A stretch of 51,207 bases of DNA, from assembly GCA_009774255.1 (NCBI GenBank), contig VSNK01000006.1:12218-63424 (forward strand), read 5' to 3'. This DNA is from Faecalicatena sp. Its GTDB lineage: Bacteria > Bacillota > Clostridia > Lachnospirales > Lachnospiraceae. The notes under the pieces are model-generated. The model searched no databases. It was not told where the DNA came from and saw nothing but the letters and a program-made list of their open reading frames with translations. Shown piece by piece: positions 25,402-33,850 of this stretch. Each line of letters begins with the position of its first letter. Positions within the stretch are counted from its first letter, which is position 1. The position numbers and the translations under genes are program-made.

Positions 25402-26721
25402 ATGATAAAATTATCCCATATAAAAGTGACAGCCCTGATGCTGTTCCTTCTGCTGTCTCTCACCGGCTGCGGCGGCTCCGCAGACGGTAAGACCCATCTC
25501 ACCTTCCAGATCTGGGATGTCTATCAGCGTCCCGGGATGCAGGCGATGTGCGATGCTTATACTGCTCAGCATCCGGATGTAGTCATCGAAGTACAGGCTA
25601 CCAGTTGGAGCGAATACTGGACGAAGCTGGAGGCTTCTGCCGAGAGCAATACCATGCCGGATATTTTCTGGATGCACACCAATCAACTGCTGTACTATGC
25701 TGATTTTGGCATGTTGGCCGATGTGACCGATCTCTACGATGATGTAGAGCCTGATTACTATGAAAAACATTTTTCCGAGATTTCCCGCCGCAACGCAAGC
25801 GGCAGCGACGGACATCTCTATGGCGTGCCCAAAGACAAGGATAACGGCATGCTGGTGTACAACAAGGAAATGTTTGACGCCGCAGGAGTTCCTTATCCTA
25901 CCGATGACTGGACCTGGGAAGATCTGGCAGATGCTTCCCAAAAGATTTACGACGCCACCGGCAAATATGGGTTCATGGCCTATAATGACGATCAGCTTGG
26001 CTACTGGTGTTTCGTTTATCAGGCCGGCGGCCATATCCTTACCGCGGACCGTACACAGGCCGGCTACACCAATCCCGGTTCTGTCAAAGGTATGGAATTC
26101 TATGTGAACATGCAGAAAGAGGACTGGTGCCCTGATCAGACCTATTTTACCGAAACCGCACCCGGCACTGCTTTCTTCTCCGAAGCAGGCGCCATGTATC
26201 TGGAGGGCAACTGGAACCTGCCGCAGCTGATGGAGAACTACCCCGATATGCGCGGCAAATGGGATCTGGCCAAGCTGCCTAAGTGTGCGGATCCAATCGA
26301 GGACAGTGAAAGCCTGGATCAGGACGGGCGTGCTACCATGTCCAACGGCCTGTGCTATTCTACCGCGGCCCATGGGAAAAATCGCGATATTGCTCTGGAT
26401 GTAATCAAATATTTCGGCACCGAGGAGGCCCAGCGTATCCAGGGTGAGAACGGCGCGGCGATCCCCGCTTATATCGGCTGTGAGGAAACCTGGCGCTCTG
26501 CCTTTGAATCTTACGATGAAACGCTGAATCTAGACGTCATCTTTGACCAGTTCGACTATGCGGTACAGGCTGTTTATAATTCCGCCAGCCCCAAGTGGAA
26601 GAGCCAGGTGCTGGATGAACTGACCGACGTCTATGCCGGCGGACAGGACCTGATGACCGGCCTGGAAAATATGGAGCGTATTGTAAACACAGAAACCGCC
26701 AAAAAATTAGAAGATAATTAG
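25402..26721 (+). CDS. ABC sugar transporter, substrate-binding lipoprotein
   Basis: 439 residues. Lipoprotein signal with LSLTGC lipobox (Cys23), then a family 1 solute-binding fold: HLTFQIWDVYQRPGMQAMCDAYTAQHPDVVIEVQ, DIFWMHTNQLLYYADFGMLADVT, YGVPKDKDNGMLVYNKEMFDAAGV, WTWEDLADASQKI, AMYLEGNWNLPQLMENYPDMRGKWDLAKLP. It captures an oligosaccharide outside the membrane and delivers it to the two permeases encoded next. Alpha-galactosides such as melibiose or raffinose are suggested by the linked GH36 gene. AAAGGAGTGGAGTT precedes the start. No ATPase gene is in the operon; a shared MsmX-type ATPase elsewhere is usual for this class. Confidence 0.95.
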   Translation: MIKLSHIKVTALMLFLLLSLTGCGGSADGKTHLTFQIWDVYQRPGMQAMCDAYTAQHPDVVIEVQATSWSEYWTKLEASAESNTMPDIFWMHTNQLLYYADFGMLADVTDLYDDVEPDYYEKHFSEISRRNASGSDGHLYGVPKDKDNGMLVYNKEMFDAAGVPYPTDDWTWEDLADASQKIYDATGKYGFMAYNDDQLGYWCFVYQAGGHILTADRTQAGYTNPGSVKGMEFYVNMQKEDWCPDQTYFTETAPGTAFFSEAGAMYLEGNWNLPQLMENYPDMRGKWDLAKLPKCADPIEDSESLDQDGRATMSNGLCYSTAAHGKNRDIALDVIKYFGTEEAQRIQGENGAAIPAYIGCEETWRSAFESYDETLNLDVIFDQFDYAVQAVYNSASPKWKSQVLDELTDVYAGGQDLMTGLENMERIVNTETAKKLEDN

Positions 26722-26734
26722 GAGGAAGGCGAAT

Positions 26735-27622
26735 ATGAATAAAAAATTATCTGCCGCTGCCCGGCGGGAAGAGAACTGGGGATGGTTTATGGTAGCGCCT
26801 ACCATCATCGGCCTGGTTGTTTTAAACCTGTGGCCCTTTGTACAGACGCTGTATGCCAGCTTCTGTGAGCATCAGGGCTTTGGCCATTACAAATTTATCG
26901 GCCTGCAGAACTATGTGAACATGTTCCGAAACGCCGAGTTCTGGAAGGCTACCTGGAATACGGTTTACTTTTGTATCCTGACCGTACCTGTGGGGATCGC
27001 CCTGGCTTTATTGATCGCCATGCTGCTGAACGCAAAAGTGCGGTTCAAAGGCGGCTTCCGCACTATCTTTTTCCTGCCGCTGGTCTGTGCCCCGGCAGCC
27101 ATTGCCATGGTGTGGCGCTGGATCTTTAACGGAGAGTACGGCATCCTCAATCAGCTTCTTGGCACCAAAATCCAGTGGATCACTGATCCAAAGACAGCTG
27201 TGCTGGCGGTTGCCATCGTATCTGTCTGGAGCAGCATCGGTTATGACGCGGTGCTTCTGCTGGCCGGACTGCAGAACATTCCGCAGACGCTCTATGAGGC
27301 CAACAGCATTGACGGCGCGGGAAAGATTCAGCAGTTCTTTACGATCACCCTGCCCATGGTCTCCCCAACATTGTTCTCGGTTCTGATCATGCGCCTGATG
27401 GCTTCCATGAAGATTTATGACCTCATTTACATGATGGCGGACGAGACCAATCCGGCGCTGACCGACATGCAGAGTCTGATGTACCTGTTCTATCGTTCCT
27501 CTTTCGTCGCCGGCGACCGCGGTTACGGTTCTGCGATCGTTATCTGGACCGTCGGTTTGATCCTTCTCGTAACTCTGGTACAATTCCAGGGCCAAAAGAA
27601 ATGGGTTACATACGATATTTAG
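26735..27622 (+). CDS. ABC sugar permease, MalF/UgpA type
   Basis: 295 residues with six transmembrane helices and the EAA loop LYEANSIDGAGKIQQFFTITLPMVSPT (about 188-214), which contacts the ATPase. The binding-protein gene ends 13 nt upstream (GGAGGAAGGCGAAT site). After the stop comes a triple structured repeat before the second permease. The pair forms the heterodimeric channel. Confidence 0.95.
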   Translation: MNKKLSAAARREENWGWFMVAPTIIGLVVLNLWPFVQTLYASFCEHQGFGHYKFIGLQNYVNMFRNAEFWKATWNTVYFCILTVPVGIALALLIAMLLNAKVRFKGGFRTIFFLPLVCAPAAIAMVWRWIFNGEYGILNQLLGTKIQWITDPKTAVLAVAIVSVWSSIGYDAVLLLAGLQNIPQTLYEANSIDGAGKIQQFFTITLPMVSPTLFSVLIMRLMASMKIYDLIYMMADETNPALTDMQSLMYLFYRSSFVAGDRGYGSAIVIWTVGLILLVTLVQFQGQKKWVTYDI

Positions 27623-27877
27623 AGGAGGAAGGCAAATGCGAAGCATTTTTTTAATGCCTTCCGACGACTTGCCCTCGAACGAATGTGAGGGGGCGCTACC
27701 TTAATTAAGGAGGAAGGCAAATGCGAAGCATTTTTTTATGCCTTCCGACGACTTGCCCTCGAACGAATGTGAGGGGGCGCTACCTTAATTAAGGAGGAAG
27801 GCAAATGCGAAGCATTTTTTTAATGCCTTCCGACGACTTGCTCTCGAACGAATGTGAGAGGGCGCTACAATAAAATT
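27623..27877 (+). repeat. three tandem 84-85-bp structured units between the permease genes
   Basis: Units at 27623-27707, 27708-27791 and 27792-27877. Each opens with AGGAGGAAGGCAAATGCG (ribosome-site-like plus ATG) and contains two hairpins: GGAAGGCA/TGCCTTCC, then CGCCCTC-type arms around GAACGAATGTGAG. Unit 3 changes the second stem from CCCTC/GAGGG to CTCTC/GAGAG, keeping pairing. Units 1 and 3 encode a 22-residue peptide (MRSIFLMPSDDL...), unit 2 has lost one base. A relative is at 44171-44259. Confidence 0.92.
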
Positions 27878-27890
27878 AGGAGGTATCGGA

Positions 27891-28733
27891 ATGAAAAAAA
27901 CAAATTCGTTGAGACGTTCCTACATGATCAACAAGTTCCTTACATATTTTTTCCTGATCCTGGGCGCTGTCATTATGATCTTCCCATTTGTATGGATGAT
28001 CCTTACCAGCTCCAAGACGGTTCCGGAGAGCATGCAGATTCCGCCGTCCATTTTGCCAAAGCAGTTCATGCTGGATAACTTTAAGGAAGCCATTGCCAGC
28101 CTGCCTTTTGCCAACCTGTACTGGAATACTGCGCTGATGGTGTTCTTCCGTGTGGTCTGTGCGGTCCTGTTCAGCTCTATGGCGGGTTACGCATTTGCCA
28201 AATTAAAATTCAGGGGCAAGAATCTGCTGTTCGGCATCGTGCTGATCCAGATGTCCCTGCCAAGCCAGATTTTTATTATCCCGCAGTATCAGATGGTTGC
28301 GAAAATGGGAATGGCCAATACCATTTTCGCCCTGGTTTTTCCCGGGCTGGTCAGCGCCTTCGGTGTGTTTTTCCTGCGCCAGTCCTATATGAGTATTCCG
28401 GATGAAGTGGGAGAGGCTGCCTATTTAGACGGCTGCAATCAGTGGCAGACATTTTATAAGATTATGTTTCCGCTGACGGGAACCTCCGTAGCCGCCCTGA
28501 CGATCTTTACTGCCGTATTCGCATACGGCGACCTGATGTGGCCGCTGGTGGTCAATTCGGATCTGAAAATGATGACGCTGTCCTCCGGCCTGTCCACCCT
28601 GCGCGGGCAGTTCACCACCAACTTCCCCGTGCTGATGGCAGGTTCCCTGCTGGCCATGCTGCCGATGGTAGTACTGTACCTGATCTTCCAGCGTCAATTT
28701 GTGGAAGGGATTGCCGGCACCGGCGGGAAATAA
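27891..28733 (+). CDS. ABC sugar permease, MalG/UgpE type
   Basis: 280 residues, six transmembrane helices, EAA loop EAAYLDGCNQWQTFYKIMFPLTGTSVAAL (about 184-212). Partner of the permease at 26735. AGGAGGT lies 7 nt before the start and immediately follows the third intercistronic repeat unit. A hairpin follows in the gap to the alpha-galactosidase gene. Confidence 0.95.
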   Translation: MKKTNSLRRSYMINKFLTYFFLILGAVIMIFPFVWMILTSSKTVPESMQIPPSILPKQFMLDNFKEAIASLPFANLYWNTALMVFFRVVCAVLFSSMAGYAFAKLKFRGKNLLFGIVLIQMSLPSQIFIIPQYQMVAKMGMANTIFALVFPGLVSAFGVFFLRQSYMSIPDEVGEAAYLDGCNQWQTFYKIMFPLTGTSVAALTIFTAVFAYGDLMWPLVVNSDLKMMTLSSGLSTLRGQFTTNFPVLMAGSLLAMLPMVVLYLIFQRQFVEGIAGTGGK

Positions 28734-28758
28734 AGAAATCATATTTTATTTTTGGGAG

Positions 28759-28787
28759 CAGTCCCGGTATATAAAATTCCGGGGCTG
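28759..28787 (+). terminator. intercistronic hairpin before the alpha-galactosidase gene
   Basis: CAGTCCCGG pairs with CCGGGGCTG (one G-T pair) around an 11-nt loop and is followed by TTTCTCC. It has the look of a weak terminator or mRNA-stabilising stem between the transport genes and the GH36 gene. Confidence 0.6.
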
Positions 28788-28819
28788 TTTCTCCAAATCA
28801 TTTACAAGGGGGTATATCC

Positions 28820-31012
28820 ATGATCGTGCTTGATCGAGAACATAAAATTTTTACACTTCATACTCAAAATACCACATACCAGATGAAGGCTGACCAATAC
28901 AATGTACTCCTGCATACCTACTACGGCTCCAGGATCGATCACTTCGACCTGTCCGGGCTGATCCAGTGCGGGAACCGCAGCTTTTCTCCCAATCCCAACG
29001 AGGCGGGGAGAAGCCGGGACTATTCACTGGATGTCATGCCGCAGGAGTATTCGACCTGCGGTGTGGGAGATTTCCGCCTGCCTTCTATTGAATTGGAGCT
29101 GCCAGGCGGCAGTCATACGGCGGATCTGCGTTATGCGGGCTTTCACCTGGAAAAGGGGAAAACCACGCCGGAGGGCCTGCCTGGCTTTCACGGTGGGGAA
29201 GACGAGGCGGAAACGCTGGTAATATTTCTGAAGGATTCTGCTGCCCAGGTGACGGTGGAACTGTATTACGGAGTATTTGAGAGCTTCGACCTCATCACCA
29301 GAGCTGTCCGGGTCGTCAACCACGGGGCCGAGACGGTACGCTTATGCCGGTGCGCCTCCCTTTGTCTGGATTTTCTCCAGTCTGATCTGGATATGATCAC
29401 CTTCAACGGGCATCATCTGACGGAGCGCTGCCCGGACCGGGGATCGCTGCGGCCCGGAATACAGAGTGTGGGCAGTGTACGCGGGATATCCAGCCATCAG
29501 CACAATCCTTTTGTGATGCTATGCGGCAGGGATGCCGACGAAGATACAGGGATATGCTACGGCGCTATGCTCTTATACAGCGGTAACTTTGAGGCGGCCG
29601 CGGAATGCAGCCAATATGAAAACAGCCGCCTGGTCATGGGAATCCACCCCTATCATTTCTGCTGGACACTGGAGCCGGGCGGGACATTCACTGCTCCGGA
29701 GGCGGCGCTGGTCTGCTCTCCAAACGGGTTTGGAGAAATGAGCCGTCAGTATCACAGGGCAATCCGGAAGCATCTTCTTCGTGATCCTTATTCCGGCCGG
29801 CGCAAACCGATTCTGGTGAACAACTGGGAGGCTACTTACTTTGATTTTACTGCGGACCGGCTGGTGGAAATCGCCAGGGAAGCGGCGGCTCTTGGAATTG
29901 AATTATTTGTGATGGACGATGGCTGGTTCGGATCCCGGAATGATGACAACCGCGGCCTGGGCGACTGGCAGGTAAATCTGGAAAAGCTGCCCGGCGGGCT
30001 GGAGGCTTTGGTTCCGCGTATCCAGGAGCTGGGGATGAAGTTCGGCATTTGGATGGAGCCGGAAATGGTAAACGAGGACAGCAGTCTTTATCGTGCCCAC
30101 CCGGACTGGGTGCTGCATGTTCCGGGGCGTTCTCCTTCCAGGGGCCGGGGCCAGCTGGTGTTGGACTTCTCCCGCAGGGATGTACGAGATTCTATCTATG
30201 ATCAGATGAAAAAAATCCTTTCCAGTGCGGATATCTCCTACCTCAAGTGGGATATGAACCGCAGCCTGACCGATGTCTGGTCAGCCAGTCTGCCGGCACA
30301 TCGCCAGGGTGAGGTCTTTCACCGGTATGTCCTTGGCGTTTACGATCTTCTGGAACGCCTGCACCGTGATTATCCTCACATTCTCATTGAAGGCTGCTGC
30401 GGAGGCGGAGGGCGGTTTGACGGCGGGATGCTCTATTACACACCCCAGATCTGGTGCAGCGACGATACGGACGCGATCGACCGCCTGCGGATCCAGTACG
30501 GCACCTCCTTCTGCTATCCGGTCTGTACCATGGGGGCTCATGTATCAGCAGTTCCCAATGAGCAGAACGGACGAATTACCCCTCTGGAGACGCGGGGGAT
30601 CACGGCCATGAGCGGCGCTTTCGGTTATGAGATGGATCTGGGAAAGTGTACTGCGGAGGAAAAAAGAAAGATTCGTTGTCAGGTAGAACGATACAAGGCT
30701 TACTCTGACCTGATCCATAATGGAGATTATTATCGTCTCAGCAGCCCCTTTTCAGACAGTACTTATACGGCCTGGGAGCAGGTATCCCCTGACAGGCGCC
30801 AGGCACTCGTCAGCGTGGTACAGGGCTGTACCAACGCCGCGCCGCCTTTTTACACCCTGCGGCTCAAGGGGCTGAATCCCGCGTTCCAATACCAGACAGA
30901 CCTCGATGATGCTCTTTACAGCGGAGCCTCCCTGATGAATGCCGGATATCCCCTTCCGCAGATGCAGGGCGATTACCTTGCTTTTCAGATTTTTCTGAAG
31001 GCGGTGGAATAA
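28820..31012 (+). CDS. alpha-galactosidase, glycoside hydrolase family 36
   Basis: 730 residues, no signal peptide, so it acts in the cytoplasm on imported melibiose/raffinose-type sugars, releasing galactose. GH36 features: N-terminal beta-sandwich; barrel motifs FVMDDGWFGSRNDDNRGLGDW and GIWMEPEMVNEDSSLYRAHPDW; nucleophile Asp478 in YLKWDMNRS; substrate-binding EGCCGGGGRFD; acid/base Asp548 in CSDDTDA. The size is typical of AgaA/RafA-like enzymes. AAGGGGGTATATCC precedes the start. It is the last gene of the ABC operon; no clear terminator with a T-run was found in 31013-31088. Confidence 0.97.
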   Translation: MIVLDREHKIFTLHTQNTTYQMKADQYNVLLHTYYGSRIDHFDLSGLIQCGNRSFSPNPNEAGRSRDYSLDVMPQEYSTCGVGDFRLPSIELELPGGSHTADLRYAGFHLEKGKTTPEGLPGFHGGEDEAETLVIFLKDSAAQVTVELYYGVFESFDLITRAVRVVNHGAETVRLCRCASLCLDFLQSDLDMITFNGHHLTERCPDRGSLRPGIQSVGSVRGISSHQHNPFVMLCGRDADEDTGICYGAMLLYSGNFEAAAECSQYENSRLVMGIHPYHFCWTLEPGGTFTAPEAALVCSPNGFGEMSRQYHRAIRKHLLRDPYSGRRKPILVNNWEATYFDFTADRLVEIAREAAALGIELFVMDDGWFGSRNDDNRGLGDWQVNLEKLPGGLEALVPRIQELGMKFGIWMEPEMVNEDSSLYRAHPDWVLHVPGRSPSRGRGQLVLDFSRRDVRDSIYDQMKKILSSADISYLKWDMNRSLTDVWSASLPAHRQGEVFHRYVLGVYDLLERLHRDYPHILIEGCCGGGGRFDGGMLYYTPQIWCSDDTDAIDRLRIQYGTSFCYPVCTMGAHVSAVPNEQNGRITPLETRGITAMSGAFGYEMDLGKCTAEEKRKIRCQVERYKAYSDLIHNGDYYRLSSPFSDSTYTAWEQVSPDRRQALVSVVQGCTNAAPPFYTLRLKGLNPAFQYQTDLDDALYSGASLMNAGYPLPQMQGDYLAFQIFLKAVE

Positions 31013-31088
31013 AGCCCGGGGTGTTATGTTCTTTGCACACCATTTTGGGGAAACTCTCCCGTGTCCTGCTTTTGGCAGAGCAGCATTA

Positions 31089-32489
31089 TTATTTTATAAC
31101 CGTGTAATTGGTGTTTCTTGCTTTTCCATTTTTCTTTAGCAAGTTGCTTTTTACCATTTTCCTAATGACTCTGGAAGCAGTAGATGTACTCACTCCAAGC
31201 AATGTGATTACATCATTTCTTGTAACAGCGCCGTGAGACCGGGCATATTCCAACACTTTTTCTTCACTGCTCAGACTTTTTTCAGTCCTGGCAGCAGAAT
31301 TTGTTATGAATTCTGCTGTCAGTGCCAAAGCCTTTCTTGTTTCATATTTTGTGGCCATGCCGATCCCCGGCACAAACGATCCTGAAAGATTACTTTCATA
31401 CTTTGCGTTAATATTAGGCAATATAATCTTAAAAGTATTTTTGGTTGTTTCAATCAAAGGCTTTTCTTCCAGACTCTCGTATGCCTTCATAATCTTGCCT
31501 ATTCCGGTACCGTAAGCCTCAATTAAGTGCAGCCGGTAGAACACATTCGCAAGGTCCTGATTTCTGCATACGGAAATACCTGCCATAATATCTTCCAGGT
31601 CAATTCCCGGCATCAATCCGCCAATGGATACAAATTCAATCCGGTCAGCATAAATGCTGATAAATGCACTGGCACTAAAAGAATAATCGCGGTGAACCAG
31701 CAGATTCAGCAGTGCCTCCCTGACGGCAATTTCCGGATAGTCTTTGACATCAATTCTCAACAGTTTTTCTATGGTTGCGCGGGTTTGATTGCGGAAGTCG
31801 ATAAAATCATAGACTTCATTCATTTGTTGCATCAGTGACCCGGTAAATTCCCGCCGGTCCTTAAAAATTGTTTGATCCGTTCCCTGAAAAACAGCGACTT
31901 TAATCGTATGGACACATTGGTCGGACAGAAGCAGCCCCAAGTTGCTGTAGAGATTATCCCGGTCGGTCAGCTTCAAAGTGCGCATTTGCTGCGGCCCAAA
32001 CTCCACTTCCCGAAGCGCAAATTCTTTTTTCGCGGTTTCAAATGTGAGTTCCTGATTTAAGCAGCGCATAGCCTCAAAGCGGTCTCCATCCGTTTCCTTG
32101 ATCATACGGCGGATTGCCGTGTCAGTAGCAGGAACAGAAGAAAATCCCTGTCTGACATATACACCCTCCGGACGCATCCCCTTTTTTGCAAGATAATAAG
32201 GCCGGTCTGTTCCGCGCTGAATATCTACCGCGACAATTTCTTTTTCATCTTCCTTTATTGTTCTATAATGCAGGAACATCGTCACATCGGGCTTAATAGC
32301 ATCTCTTACCATATTGCTGATCTGCAAAGAAACGCCGTCAGGATCATCAAGTCCGACCACTGTACCGTCATCCCGAACGCCAATATACAGTTTGCCGCCG
32401 TCACCGTTGGCAAAGGCAATGATTTCCTTTTTTATATCGTCTACAACTACTTCCTTCAGCTCTACGGTTTCACTTTCCTGAAAAAACAT
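31089..32489 (-). CDS. AlbA_2/Schlafen-type ATP-binding protein with C-terminal winged helix
   Basis: 466 residues from ATG 32489. The N-terminal AlbA_2 domain (about 1-125) reads ESETVELKEVVVDDIKKEIIAFANGDGGKLYIGVRDDGTVVGLDD. The middle has an HATPase_c_4 region (about 250-370, REALLNLLVHRDYSFSASAFISIY and YGTGIGKIMKAYE). The C-terminal MarR-like wHTH reads VTRNDVITLLGVSTSTASRVIRKMVKSNLLKK. Likely a DNA- or RNA-binding regulator of unknown target. The open frame runs upstream through the adjacent MITE, but those codons are MITE sequence, and GGGAGATGGAGTC sits in front of 32489. The MITE ends only 19 nt before the start, so it supplies the 5' leader. Confidence 0.87.
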   Translation of the reverse strand: MFFQESETVELKEVVVDDIKKEIIAFANGDGGKLYIGVRDDGTVVGLDDPDGVSLQISNMVRDAIKPDVTMFLHYRTIKEDEKEIVAVDIQRGTDRPYYLAKKGMRPEGVYVRQGFSSVPATDTAIRRMIKETDGDRFEAMRCLNQELTFETAKKEFALREVEFGPQQMRTLKLTDRDNLYSNLGLLLSDQCVHTIKVAVFQGTDQTIFKDRREFTGSLMQQMNEVYDFIDFRNQTRATIEKLLRIDVKDYPEIAVREALLNLLVHRDYSFSASAFISIYADRIEFVSIGGLMPGIDLEDIMAGISVCRNQDLANVFYRLHLIEAYGTGIGKIMKAYESLEEKPLIETTKNTFKIILPNINAKYESNLSGSFVPGIGMATKYETRKALALTAEFITNSAARTEKSLSSEEKVLEYARSHGAVTRNDVITLLGVSTSTASRVIRKMVKSNLLKKNGKARNTNYTVIK

Positions 32490-32508
32490 GACTCCATCTC
32501 CCTGCTTA

Positions 32509-32666
32509 GGAGTTGTAGGAAAATAACTGACACATCTTGGCTTGTCTATTTCTCCGGCTGCACAGGTCAAAAAGCCTCGACGCAGCCCGCTACGCCTACG
32601 TTTTTTGACCTGCACATCCGAAGAAATATCCTGCGCAATCTGTATCACTTATTTTTCTACAACTCC
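32509..32666. mobile_element. MITE family 1, copy C (158 bp, complete, opposite orientation)
   Basis: Same length as copy B and flanked by TTA on both sides (32506-32508, 32667-32669). Its subterminal arms are arranged in the reverse order compared with A and B. It lies directly upstream of the AlbA_2 gene. The sequence 32670-32837 beyond it has a cluster of TTGACC/TGACC repeats (32740-32775), possibly an operator, and no gene. Confidence 0.88.
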
Positions 32667-32837
32667 TTACTTTCGTTTATCGGGCATATTATATCAAATC
32701 AGGTCAATCGTGTCAATATAGATGACCGGATTGACACGATCTTGACCTAATTTTGACCCGATTTGACCTGATATTTCCATTATGCCCACAAATGAACAAA
32801 ATAATCGACTCTGTTGTCTTATAATTGTCCGAGTACA

Positions 32838-33695
32838 TTACAACTCCCTGCCGGAGTGATTCTGCTTTCTCCACTCCTGGGGCGGCAGGCCATAGTGTTT
32901 CTTAAAAGCCTGCGAAAAATGAAACTGGTTGGAGTAGCCGCACCGGGCAGCTACTGTTTTGATGGGAAGATCGGTGAGACGCATCAATTCAGCCGCATTC
33001 GTCAGGCGCTGGCGGATTAAAAACTCCTGCGGAGTACAGCCCATCGCCTTTTTAAATTTCCGGCTGAAATAGTTGCGGTTCAGCTTGCAGAAATCAGCCA
33101 CCTCATCGACCGTGAGCTCGCGGTTGCAGTTCTGCTGGATATAGACTACCGCCTCATTGATGTAAAAGTCCCGCTGCTTTTTTTCTGCGATACTCTGCCG
33201 GCTGCTGGAAAACTCGATGAGTTCGTCCAAAAACAGATACAGGCATCCTACCAGATGAATAGGCGATCTCATGGAATTTTCATAAAAGTAGACCATCCGC
33301 TCCCGCAGCTTCTCTCCCTCTTCTATACTCCGCGGCCGGTAAATGGGCTGATCCTGTTCCAGACCTGCCTGGAGCAGACATTCTTCCGCATGCATTCCGT
33401 CAAACTCGATCCAGACATATTTCCACGGTTCTTTTTCATCCGCAGTATATAAGTTGATCTGCCCGGGACAGATCAGGAACCCCTGGTTTGCTTCCAGATC
33501 GTATTCATGTATCTCACCGTTGGCAGCGTGAGAGTATAACATTCCCTTCCCACTGATAATATAGTGAAACAAATAGTGATTGCGGACAAAAGGGCCGAAG
33601 GAATGGAGCGGTTCACATTCTTCCCACCCATACTGATAGGGCCGGATGTCCAAAAAATGTTCCTGTGGAAAAAGCGAGATATGATGTGTTTCCAT
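32838..33695 (-). CDS. AraC-family regulator, MsmR/RafR-like
   Basis: 285 residues. The N-terminal AraC ligand-binding cupin (about 20-165, FVRNHYLFHYIISGKGMLY, WKYVWIEFDGMHAEECL) precedes a C-terminal double HTH (about 185-280, VDEVADFCKLNRNYFSRKFKKAMGCTPQEFL and IKTVAARCGYSNQFHFSQAFKKHYGLPPQEWRK). The arrangement is the one seen in regulators of alpha-galactoside utilisation, and the GH36/ABC operon lies 1.8 kb away on the opposite strand, so it may be their activator; this is inference. AAGGAACTGTGCATT precedes the start. Confidence 0.9.
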   Translation of the reverse strand: METHHISLFPQEHFLDIRPYQYGWEECEPLHSFGPFVRNHYLFHYIISGKGMLYSHAANGEIHEYDLEANQGFLICPGQINLYTADEKEPWKYVWIEFDGMHAEECLLQAGLEQDQPIYRPRSIEEGEKLRERMVYFYENSMRSPIHLVGCLYLFLDELIEFSSSRQSIAEKKQRDFYINEAVVYIQQNCNRELTVDEVADFCKLNRNYFSRKFKKAMGCTPQEFLIRQRLTNAAELMRLTDLPIKTVAARCGYSNQFHFSQAFKKHYGLPPQEWRKQNHSGREL

Positions 33696-33714
33696 AATGC
33701 ACAGTTCCTTCCCC

Positions 33715-33791
33715 TAACCTGGATAAACCAGAAAAGCACGAAACGAAAAAATTTGCCATTTTTCGCAAGATTTCGCTATTAAGTGCCTAAC
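33715..33791. repeat. hairpin repeat of the CCTGGATAAACCAG family, copy 2
   Basis: Begins TAACCTGGATAAACCAGAAA and ends AAGTGCCTAAC, with GCAC/GTGC arms around a TTTGCCATTTTTCGCAAG core. It lies just upstream of the AraC gene start (33695). Copies: 4943-5008 and 39346-39421. Confidence 0.85.
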
Positions 33792-33850
33792 TTTATAACG
33801 GTATTCAAAAGAATCGTTGGAAGCCCACCGACACAATATCGGAAAAAACA

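Noticed and set aside
25411..26373. 320-codon open frame on the minus strand
   Set aside because: Antisense to the solute-binding lipoprotein gene, which has a signal peptide, promoter and operon context.
32490..32648. Upstream extension of the AlbA_2 protein
   Set aside because: Encoded by MITE copy C; the same translated string appears wherever the MITE is read, so it is not part of the protein.
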